Part shown: positions 1 to 6,517 of the stretch, piece after piece | Layout of the letters: each line of letters begins with the position of its first letter | How positions within the stretch are numbered: position 1 is the first letter of the stretch | DNA from: Bacilli bacterium | GTDB taxonomy: Bacteria; Bacillota_I; Bacilli_A; ML615J-28; CAG-698 | Length of the DNA: 7,238 bases | Reading direction: 5' to 3' | Assembly (NCBI GenBank): GCA_028691905.1 | Contig: JAQUYJ010000047.1 | Coordinates: 1 to 7,238, forward strand | Program-made: the position numbers and the translations under genes | The notes under the pieces: model-generated | What the model was told of the DNA's origin: nothing | Seen by the model: the letters and a program-made list of their open reading frames with translations, nothing else | Database searches by the model: none

Positions 1-373
1 CAACATCATCATCGAGATGATGGGCGAGTAACAGTACATCAGCATGATGCTTGTTCATCACTGTCTGGAAAAACTGATGGCGAAATTTTCTCGCCATATC
101 CTGAAAATTTGCGTTTTTCCTTTGTTCCTCCAAATGGGTCACTTCAAGGTTAAGACCCTGTTCCTGACAGAAACGGCGGATAAACTGCTCTTCTTCCTCA
201 GACTGTGCTCTCTTCTGATGATTGACATGAGCTACAATTATCTGGGAGGGGGGATATACTTTCTGAACAAGATGGAGTAAAACCATGGAATCAATACCGG
301 TTGATACACCGATCACTACTTTTTCATCCAAAACCGCATGTCGTTTTAAACAATCCAAAAAGATATTTTCCAT
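1..373 (-). CDS. tilS: tRNA(Ile)-lysidine synthase TilS, N-terminal part (cut by window edge)
   Basis: TilS uses ATP and lysine to convert cytidine 34 of tRNA(Ile2) to lysidine in the cytoplasm, so that the CAU anticodon reads AUA. The first 124 residues are visible. The PP-loop ATP-binding motif reads STGIDS at residues 24-29, a variant of the usual SGGxDS and followed by MVLLH. The family motif AHVNHQKR lies at 48-55, an AR-x-x-R-type segment is near 94-98, and LLLAHHLDDDV at 114-124 corresponds to the family's AHHxDDxxET. The ATG at 373-371 is preceded by AAAGGAG with 6 bases of spacing, and a good promoter lies directly upstream, which fixes the start. The gene runs off the left edge, so the C-terminal tRNA-binding domains are not seen. 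It is transcribed divergently from the sulfur enzyme gene at 555. The identification is firm; the threonine in the PP loop is, as far as I recall, tolerated in Gram-positive members. Confidence 0.93.
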   Translation of the reverse strand, partial: MENIFLDCLKRHAVLDEKVVIGVSTGIDSMVLLHLVQKVYPPSQIIVAHVNHQKRAQSEEEEQFIRRFCQEQGLNLEVTHLEEQRKNANFQDMARKFRHQFFQTVMNKHHADVLLLAHHLDDDV

Positions 374-402
374 CGTGTACTCCTTTCTTTCAAACATGAT
401 TC

Positions 403-431
403 ATTATAACCCAAATAAAGGGATATTTCAA
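403..431 (-). promoter_or_regulatory. Sigma-A-type promoter for tilS
   Basis: Read on the minus strand, the -35 box is TTGAAA (426-431) and the -10 box is TATAAT (403-408), with a 17-base spacer. Transcription would begin near 396 and give a leader of about 20 bases before the tilS ribosome binding site. This is a consensus match by eye and has not been tested. Confidence 0.75.
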
Positions 432-499
432 TAAAAATACCAATCGCTTCTGCTATTTTACTTAACCAAACTTAAATGAAACCTTTTTTTGCATTCTAT

Positions 500-527
500 T
501 TGACTTTTTGAAAATTTAGGATATGAT
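500..527 (+). promoter_or_regulatory. Sigma-A-type promoter for the multi-domain sulfur enzyme
   Basis: The -35 box is TTGACT (500-505) and the -10 box is TATGAT (522-527), with a 16-base spacer. Transcription would start near 534, about 20 bases before the ATG. The ribosome binding site AAGGAGG (542-548) follows, 6 bases before the start codon. Between this promoter and that of tilS lie about 70 bases, in which ACTTAA occurs twice at 10-base spacing (460 and 470). That is a possible but unsupported operator. Confidence 0.7.
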
Positions 528-554
528 AAGATTGAATAAAAAAGGAGGAACCTT

Positions 555-3014
555 ATGCCAAGAAAAGTATTAATAGTAGGTGGGGTTGCCGGTGGAGCTA
601 CTGCAGCAACACGCTTACGCCGAATTGATGAAGAAGCAGAAATTATATTGTTTGAACGGGGAGAATATATTTCCTTTGCCAACTGCGGACTGCCCTACTA
701 CATCGGTGATATTATCCCAACCCGGGATGCCTTAATCGTTCAGGAAGTCGAAGATTTAAAACAGAAATTTGCGATTGATGTGCGCACTTTCCAAGAAGTT
801 ATCACCCTTGATCCCAATAAAAAAATCGTTCATGTTCAAAATTTAAAAACCAATGAAACCTATGAAGAAAGTTATGATTATATTATCCTTTCAACCGGAG
901 CAGCTCCGATCAAACCACCGATTCCCGGACTGAAAGAAGCAACCAATTTATTTACACTGCGAACTATTCCGGATACGGATGCCATTAAAGAGTTTATTCA
1001 GACCAACAAACCAAAACGGGCAAGTGTAATCGGAGGGGGCTTTATCGGAATCGAAATGGCGGAAAATCTCCACCATTTGGGCCTGCATGTAACCCTTATT
1101 GAAATGGCCAAACAAATCATGGCTCCGATTGATTATGAAATGGCCGTTCTTCTTCATGCTCACCTGCTGGAAAAAGGAGTCGATTTGATTTTGGAAGATG
1201 GTGTAAAATCCTTTCAGAACCAAGGTGCTTCCATCCTTTTAAACAGTGGAAAAGAAGTGGAAGCAGATATCATTATTTTTGCGATTGGTGTCCGTCCTGA
1301 AAACAAACTGGCGAAAGATGCCGGATTGGCGCTGGGAAGCAGGGGCGGTATTCAGGTGAATGAATACCTGCAGACCAGTGACCCTTTCGTTTATGCGATT
1401 GGGGATGCCATTGAAGTAGCAGATTTCGTCAGTCACAATCAAACCATGATTCCGCTTGCCGGACCGGCAAACAAACAGGGCAGAATCGCTGCTGACAATA
1501 TTGTCGGTCGGGGAGAACGCTACCTGGGAGCAATGGGAACAGCGGTAGCAAAAGTATTTGATTTGGTCGTCGGAGCCACAGGGAACAATGAAAAAACCCT
1601 GCAGGCACTGGGCTTCCCCTATCAGGCCATCCATATCCATCCTTTGTCCCATGCCGGATATTATCCCGGATCTTCTTCCATTGCGATGAAATTACTGTAT
1701 TCTCCTGTAACAGAAGAAATATTGGGAGCCCAGGCCGTCGGTATGGAAGGTGTTGATAAACGGATTGATGTTCTATCCACTGCAATTGCCAGTCATCTCC
1801 GTGTAACAGACCTAAAAAATCTGGAACTGTCCTATGCTCCTCCATTCTCGTCCGCAAAAGATCCGGTCAATATGCTGGGATTTGTTGCTGACAACATCAT
1901 TTATAATCTTGTCTCTACTTTCCAATGGCATGAAGTTGACTCCCTTCTCCAGGAAAAAGCATTCTTTTTGGATGTCCGGGATCCCATTGAAATTGAAATG
2001 GGAGCAATCGAAACAGCAAAATCGATTCCCTATACCGAACTTCGTCAGCATCTGGCTGAACTTCCCAAAGACCAAACAATACATGTTTACTGTCAATCCG
2101 GTGTTCGGGCATACTCTGCCTGCCGTATTTTGATGCAACATGGCTTTGACGTGAAAAATCTGGATGGCGGTTATAAAACATATCAATGTGTCTATCGTCC
2201 AAACGAAGCTGTCGGCTGTGTTGGTACAATTGATGAGTTTGGCGTCCTGGAAATGGAAGAAAAACAGGAACAGCAAACTGCAACAATTGAAGTTAATGCA
2301 TGTGGTTTACAATGTCCCGGTCCCATTATTCAGGTATATAAAGCAATGGAAAATGCAGCTGTCGGCGATGTTATAGCCGTCAAGGCAACGGATATGGGAT
2401 TTGCTACCGACATTAAAGCCTGGTGTGCCAAATCAGGTCATCTTCTGCTCTCCCTTACCAATGAAAATAAAGTACTGACAGCACTCATTAAAAAACAGAC
2501 AAAGTCCCTGGCCAATAATAAAGACATAGCGGTTTCCCAAAGCAAAGACAACACGACAATCGTTGTTTTCAGTCAGGACCTGGATAAAGCAATCGCTGCT
2601 TTCATCATCGCTTCCGGTGCTGCTTCCATGGGTAAAAAAGTATCCCTCTTCTTTACGTTCTGGGGACTGAACATTCTGCGCCGACCGAAACGGGTTCGTG
2701 TTAAAAAAACAGGTATTGAGAAAATGTTTGGACGGATGATGCCGCGTGGTGTCAATAAACTGCCTATTTCCAATATGAATATGCTGGGGATGGGACCAAA
2801 AATGATCCGTTCCATTATGAAAAAGAAAAATGTCGATTCCCTGGCTGTTTTAATGCAGCAGGCATTTGACTTGGGTATCAAAATTGTTGCCTGTGCGATG
2901 TCGATGGACATCATGGGAATTAAAAAAGAAGAATTGATTGATGGAGTATCCATTGGCGGGGTTGCTACTTACCTGGCTGATACAACCGAAGCAAATCACA
3001 ATTTATTTATTTAA
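555..3014 (+). CDS. CoA-disulfide/persulfide reductase fused to rhodanese, TusA and DsrE-like domains
   Basis: An 819-residue cytoplasmic protein with four sulfur-handling modules. Residues 1 to about 445 form an FAD/NAD(P)H disulfide reductase of the CoA-disulfide reductase/Npsr type: FAD motif GGVAGG at 9-14, single redox cysteine C44 in SFANCGLPYY, NAD(P)H motif GGGFIGIE at 160-167, FAD motif AIGDA at 281-285, and tyrosines Y369/Y370 and Y427 in the dimerisation domain, where CoA-disulfide reductases place active-site tyrosines. A rhodanese domain spans about 458-548, with DVR at 473-475 and the active loop CQSGVRA starting at C513. A TusA domain (about 577-645) has CPGP with C587 and an extra C583. 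The last part, about 667-819, resembles the DsrE-like family, with C780 in ACAMSMD. The likely role is NAD(P)H-dependent reduction of CoA or protein persulfides, with sulfur passed between modules. Known two-module relatives (reductase plus rhodanese) are about 550 residues. The true substrate cannot be told from sequence. It appears to be monocistronic. Confidence 0.9.
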   Translation: MPRKVLIVGGVAGGATAATRLRRIDEEAEIILFERGEYISFANCGLPYYIGDIIPTRDALIVQEVEDLKQKFAIDVRTFQEVITLDPNKKIVHVQNLKTNETYEESYDYIILSTGAAPIKPPIPGLKEATNLFTLRTIPDTDAIKEFIQTNKPKRASVIGGGFIGIEMAENLHHLGLHVTLIEMAKQIMAPIDYEMAVLLHAHLLEKGVDLILEDGVKSFQNQGASILLNSGKEVEADIIIFAIGVRPENKLAKDAGLALGSRGGIQVNEYLQTSDPFVYAIGDAIEVADFVSHNQTMIPLAGPANKQGRIAADNIVGRGERYLGAMGTAVAKVFDLVVGATGNNEKTLQALGFPYQAIHIHPLSHAGYYPGSSSIAMKLLYSPVTEEILGAQAVGMEGVDKRIDVLSTAIASHLRVTDLKNLELSYAPPFSSAKDPVNMLGFVADNIIYNLVSTFQWHEVDSLLQEKAFFLDVRDPIEIEMGAIETAKSIPYTELRQHLAELPKDQTIHVYCQSGVRAYSACRILMQHGFDVKNLDGGYKTYQCVYRPNEAVGCVGTIDEFGVLEMEEKQEQQTATIEVNACGLQCPGPIIQVYKAMENAAVGDVIAVKATDMGFATDIKAWCAKSGHLLLSLTNENKVLTALIKKQTKSLANNKDIAVSQSKDNTTIVVFSQDLDKAIAAFIIASGAASMGKKVSLFFTFWGLNILRRPKRVRVKKTGIEKMFGRMMPRGVNKLPISNMNMLGMGPKMIRSIMKKKNVDSLAVLMQQAFDLGIKIVACAMSMDIMGIKKEELIDGVSIGGVATYLADTTEANHNLFI

Positions 3015-3046
3015 GAAAAAAAGACTTATTTTTAAGTCTTTTTTTC
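3015..3046. terminator. Bidirectional intrinsic terminator between converging units
   Basis: A perfect 14-bp stem (3015-3028 with 3033-3046) closes on a TTTT loop. The outer stem is A-rich on one arm and T-rich on the other, so a U-run follows the GACTTA core in either direction. It begins one base after the stop codon of the plus-strand sulfur enzyme and overlaps the first two bases (3045-3046) of the minus-strand LTA-synthase-like stop codon. It can therefore end both transcripts. Confidence 0.88.
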
Positions 3047-5051
3047 ATTCCTGCAGGCTGTTTAAATACCGTAACAGTAAATCATTATTTCTTTTGTGCT
3101 CGCTGACAACTGCATTCAAAACAGCAAAATCGGTATCAATCAGATATGTTTTCTGAGCAGGAAGGGAAGCAATCCCACCATTGTAGAACACATCCAGACT
3201 GCGGGGATGATATATGTAACTGGGGGTATCTCCAAACATATCAACACCGAAATAATACTGGGAAGAAAGTCCAAACAAATTGGATAAGCTGCGATAGATA
3301 TCAACCAGTCCCCGGGAGAGACTGATCTCCTGAGGAGGTATTTTTTTATTTGCTGCCCCTTCATATAAAATAAAAGGTACTTCATTTTTCAATAGTCGAT
3401 AACTGAGCACATGATTTTCATCCGCCTCATCAAATAAAGCTTCATCAAGGGGATAGGTTGGGTTGTGAAGAACATCAGCAAAAGCCATAAAACTTCTCGC
3501 ATCAATTCCCCCGCCATGATCGCCGTATATTCCGATAACCGTATTTTCCAACAGGCCTTCTTCCCCCAGACGAAGAACCATATTGGCAATGGAAGCGTCC
3601 ACATAACGCTGATGTTTCAAATACCCCATTAAAAGCGGATCTTCCTCCAGGACACTGATATCAAACCCAATGCTGTCTAAATAGGTATCAATCACATTAT
3701 CATCCAGATAGGGAGTGTGACAGGAAAGCAATATCGGATAAGCAAAATCGGATTCCGGTGATTCTTTCATCTTTTCCACTGTCTGGGTTAATAGGGACCA
3801 GTCACTGATCCAATTGTGAACATAGGGATCAACCTTATTCAGATGTTCCAATCCATAATGAACATCAAAACCATATAAATCAGGAAAAACTGTATTGCGG
3901 GAATAAAAGCTGCTGACATTGCCATGGATGGAAAAAGTATGATAGGAGCTTTTGTTGAAGTCCTTGGCCAGGGTTGCATATTCAGCTTTCCCAAATTCGT
4001 AAACACTTAAATTATCGCCGTTCGGATAAAGACCTGTCATTACACTGAATTCCGCATCACTTGTATTTCCGATACCGACTGTTGTATAGAAATTGGGAAA
4101 ATAAATGCCGTTTTTAACCATCTCATTTAAGAATGGTGTCACTTCCACTCCATCAACCTCCAAACCGATCAAAAAATTACTGAGGGATTCGGCCTGTATC
4201 AGAATGAGATTCTGACCCCGATACATCCCCCGCCAATCAAAGCGATTGCTGTAGACCTGGTTATCGATTGCATTCATCTGAAAATCATTTTGTTTGGATT
4301 CATAATAAGCAAGGATCTCATCTTGTACCTGTTGTGTAATCGGTGGTTGTTTTTCGATATAGGTTCGGTATGCTTCATAGATATAATAATTAAAAAATCC
4401 GGTATGCTGTATTCCATATAAGACGTTTTGTTCTTCTTCAATCCAGGTGTCCTTTATTTTCAATTGATAGGCATTCACCGAATTAAGCATCATCAGTATT
4501 CCAATAACAGCAACACTTCCCCCTAAAAAAAGACGGGATATCTGCTTCCCGAACATCGATTGCTGGAAAGAAGGATTGTTCTTTTCTTTTTTAAACCGCG
4601 AAAAATAAACAATGAAAACGATGCTGGGCAGCAAAGTCAAAAACTGGGCATGCTTGATTAAAACTTCAAGCGAAGCTATTACAAAATCCAGTGCCATTCC
4701 TCCCGCCGGATTGGAAAAAGCCTGGAGATTTCGAAACGAGAAAATAGAACCGTATTGATAAATATAAATAGAAGCAGCAATGCACAGTACACTTTGAATA
4801 ATACTGACAATCATTAAAAAGCGAAACCGTTTATAATCATTGCGGAATAAAAGGATGGCCAGCGCCAGAAAACAGGCCATGACCCCTAAATCACCCAATA
4901 CATAATTGATAATCATAAAAAGGTCGCGCGGATAAGTACTTAAATACCTGGAAAAGATCGGTGTTGTAATCAAAAAAGCATTGATTGGATTCAAAAAAAT
5001 GAACAAAGTGAGATATACACTTTTACGCTTTAAAAACAGGGATTCATTCAT
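3045..5051 (-). CDS. LTA synthase family membrane sulfatase (phosphoglycerol-transferase-like)
   Basis: A 668-residue polytopic membrane protein of the LtaS family, whose members transfer glycerol phosphate from phosphatidylglycerol to a growing polymer on the outer membrane face. Five membrane segments are seen at about 12-33, 46-69, 77-98, 134-151 and 172-190. After them comes VNA at 192-194, which could be a signal-peptidase site, then the extracellular sulfatase-fold domain. Catalytic and metal residues by motif: E288 in IQAES, nucleophile T330 in NTSDAEF, H376 in IHGN, R385, H445 in SCHTPY, and D511/H512 in GDHGGG. Aligned with S. aureus LtaS by these motifs (numbering from memory), the substrate-pocket residues W354 and D349 correspond to Y383 and N378. 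It is the last gene of a three-gene operon and overlaps the upstream gene by ATGA. AAGGATGG serves as the ribosome binding site. Family membership is firm. Whether it makes LTA, primes it, or modifies another polymer is open, so no symbol is given. Confidence 0.9.
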   Translation of the reverse strand: MNESLFLKRKSVYLTLFIFLNPINAFLITTPIFSRYLSTYPRDLFMIINYVLGDLGVMACFLALAILLFRNDYKRFRFLMIVSIIQSVLCIAASIYIYQYGSIFSFRNLQAFSNPAGGMALDFVIASLEVLIKHAQFLTLLPSIVFIVYFSRFKKEKNNPSFQQSMFGKQISRLFLGGSVAVIGILMMLNSVNAYQLKIKDTWIEEEQNVLYGIQHTGFFNYYIYEAYRTYIEKQPPITQQVQDEILAYYESKQNDFQMNAIDNQVYSNRFDWRGMYRGQNLILIQAESLSNFLIGLEVDGVEVTPFLNEMVKNGIYFPNFYTTVGIGNTSDAEFSVMTGLYPNGDNLSVYEFGKAEYATLAKDFNKSSYHTFSIHGNVSSFYSRNTVFPDLYGFDVHYGLEHLNKVDPYVHNWISDWSLLTQTVEKMKESPESDFAYPILLSCHTPYLDDNVIDTYLDSIGFDISVLEEDPLLMGYLKHQRYVDASIANMVLRLGEEGLLENTVIGIYGDHGGGIDARSFMAFADVLHNPTYPLDEALFDEADENHVLSYRLLKNEVPFILYEGAANKKIPPQEISLSRGLVDIYRSLSNLFGLSSQYYFGVDMFGDTPSYIYHPRSLDVFYNGGIASLPAQKTYLIDTDFAVLNAVVSEHKRNNDLLLRYLNSLQE

Positions 5052-5620
5052 CTTTTGTCCATCCTTACTTTTTGAACCGCATTGCGTACATAGAGTGCTG
5101 TGCCAATCGCAAATAAAGTACCCACTGCGTCTATCAAAAGCAAATCAATTTGTCTTATAATCAAAAAGCAGGCAGTCCCAAACAGTAAAAACCCACTAAT
5201 AAAAACAAGAGAAGAAGGAAGATTAAGCAGTCGCATGACCATTCCCAGTTGACTCATGAGAACCAGCATGACGACAAGAAACCATCCCAAAAGCCAATCA
5301 AACCCAGCCATCCAGGTTCTTGTTTCTTTCACCCATACCCACATCAATTCGACGTACAATATGGTTATAACCAGTACCAAAAGCCCTGCCATTACCCTTT
5401 TCATAAAGCGCTGATACAGCATCAACCGGGTCGTACCGAGTCCCAAATAAACTAGATCGGCAAGACTCAGATATCCGTTGATAAAAAAGAGAAACGCAGC
5501 AAAACAGGCGATGAGACTGAGGAACAGATTATATTCTTCAAAAAAAGACAATACGACAAACAGCAGTATTCCAACCAAATAACTGAAAACAATAATAAGC
5601 ATTTTTACTGTTTTATTCAT
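5048..5620 (-). CDS. Six-helix membrane protein, possible ABC-2-like permease
   Basis: A 190-residue integral membrane protein that I do not recognise as a named family. About six hydrophobic helices can be placed, near residues 7-27, 30-49, 76-96, 105-125, 134-153 and 158-178, with short loops and a basic C-terminus (VRMDKR). The segment GLGTTRLMLYQRFMKRV (about 60-76) recalls the cytoplasmic Gly-x-x-R stretch found before a helix in small ABC-2-type permeases. That resemblance and the adjacent ABC-ATPase-like gene are the only grounds for the permease idea. It overlaps the upstream gene by 8 bases and the downstream LTA-synthase-like gene by 4 (ATGA), so translation is probably coupled. GAGGTGG lies a few bases before the ATG as ribosome binding site. 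The gene is real by length, coupling and hydrophobic pattern; the function is inferred. Confidence 0.85.
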   Translation of the reverse strand: MNKTVKMLIIVFSYLVGILLFVVLSFFEEYNLFLSLIACFAAFLFFINGYLSLADLVYLGLGTTRLMLYQRFMKRVMAGLLVLVITILYVELMWVWVKETRTWMAGFDWLLGWFLVVMLVLMSQLGMVMRLLNLPSSLVFISGFLLFGTACFLIIRQIDLLLIDAVGTLFAIGTALYVRNAVQKVRMDKR

Positions 5621-6413
5621 TGATCCACCTCATCATCGCTGAAAAACTGATTTTTTCATAAGGAATTTTGTAGCGGTCACAATGTACTTTTTGTTCTTTT
5701 GTCAGATTCTTGACGATAATCTTCTTACAGCCCTGACAGAAAAACAATTTGGAGTCTTTGAATATTATAACATCATCAACCAACCATAACTGATCCAAAA
5801 CGGGATCCAGTAAAACAGTTTTCTGATAATCGGTAAATATAAAATAGGCATCCAACCCTTTTTCCCACAATGTCGGATGGTCTATTCCGAGTACGACAAA
5901 ATTCGGAAGAGCCAAAAGCTGTTCTTTGATATAAGCAAGATCTGCTGGATTGGTAATATGCCTAGTCGGCTGATGGAGTAAAAGATTCTTATGAGTGGAT
6001 AGGGCAAGGCAAACAGTAGCCAAACTGAGTCCGGCTTTCGTAAACTGCGTTCTCGTCCCAATTTCACATTCTCCTTTTACATTCAGCTGGAGGATGTGTT
6101 TTTTCAACAGTTCTCCATCCACTTCCAAATCAAATGTCTGTTTGAAGTGGGTGACCAATTCTTTTATCCGCAAATGTCCTATATATTTCTTATTCGTATC
6201 CAAAAAAATTCTTTCCCGGAAATAGTGGGGATTGTCATATAAATTTTCTTCTAAATAACGGCTTTCCTTGGGGGTAGGATTGATTCCAGCCAGAACAAGA
6301 AGAAGACTTTTCTGCAATTCCAAAGAACGGGCAAAAACACCGACCTTGGAGTCGGGGCCAATTTCGAGCTGAATCGGATAGCCTTCTATTTGTACATTCT
6401 CTAAATGAATCAT
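5613..6413 (-). CDS. Degenerate ABC-transporter ATPase-like protein with cysteine-containing tail
   Basis: A 266-residue soluble protein whose first 205 residues follow the layout of an ABC ATPase but lack its catalytic residues. The N-terminal strand pattern (IHLENVQIEGYPIQLEI) is followed by a Walker A position reading ARSLELQKS (28-36), where K35 and S36 remain but all three glycines are gone, and then LLLVLAG. The signature region is FTKAG (124-128) in place of LSGGQ, and the Walker B region is LLLHQPT (144-150) in place of LLLDEPT. A histidine at 179 (IDHPT) could be the old switch histidine. The last 60 residues are not typical of ABC ATPases and hold C226, C229, H244 and C245, a possible metal site. 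It is the first gene of the operon and overlaps the membrane-protein gene by 8 bases. The start is set by GGAGGTGAGG just upstream. It probably regulates or scaffolds the membrane protein without hydrolysing ATP. The ABC relationship is my inference from pattern alignment. Confidence 0.82.
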   Translation of the reverse strand: MIHLENVQIEGYPIQLEIGPDSKVGVFARSLELQKSLLLVLAGINPTPKESRYLEENLYDNPHYFRERIFLDTNKKYIGHLRIKELVTHFKQTFDLEVDGELLKKHILQLNVKGECEIGTRTQFTKAGLSLATVCLALSTHKNLLLHQPTRHITNPADLAYIKEQLLALPNFVVLGIDHPTLWEKGLDAYFIFTDYQKTVLLDPVLDQLWLVDDVIIFKDSKLFFCQGCKKIIVKNLTKEQKVHCDRYKIPYEKISFSAMMRWINE

Positions 6414-6432
6414 ATTTTCCTCACCTCCATCT

Positions 6433-6461
6433 ATTATACTAAAAGAAAGGAAAAATGAAAA
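6433..6461 (-). promoter_or_regulatory. Promoter of the three-gene envelope operon
   Basis: On the minus strand the -10 box is a perfect TATAAT (6433-6438) and the -35 box is TTTTCA (6456-6461; 4 of 6 to consensus), with a 17-base spacer. It lies between the terminator of sufB and the ribosome binding site of the ABC-like gene, about 20 bases before the start codon, so the operon is probably transcribed independently of sufB. Confidence 0.65.
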
Positions 6462-6469
6462 GCAAAGTT

Positions 6470-6515
6470 AAAAAAAGAATGAATGGATGGGGATAAAACT
6501 CCCTTTCCATTCATT
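6470..6515 (-). terminator. Intrinsic terminator downstream of sufB
   Basis: A 10-bp perfect stem (6478-6487 with 6506-6515; AATGAATGGA with its complement) continues as an inner GGGA/TCCC pairing after a 2x2 mismatch. On the minus strand it is followed by a C and a run of seven T (6470-6476). It begins two bases after the natural sufB stop codon. Confidence 0.9.
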
Positions 6516-6517
6516 GC

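Noticed and set aside
44..280. Plus-strand open frame of 78 codons at the left end.
   Set aside because: It lies opposite the clear TilS coding frame, has no ribosome binding site and no protein-like pattern.
374..554. Riboswitch or leader RNA in the divergent intergenic region.
   Set aside because: Both predicted leaders are only about 20 bases long and no extended stem structure is visible.
1239..2953. Several long minus-strand frames (up to 154 codons) within the sulfur enzyme gene.
   Set aside because: They are antisense to strongly conserved domains, and their translations are low-complexity and family-less. They are by-products of the plus-strand codon usage.
5249..6225. Plus-strand frames of 68 and 76 codons opposite the membrane-protein and ABC-like genes.
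   Set aside because: They have no ribosome binding sites, and the minus-strand genes have better starts, overlaps and protein character.
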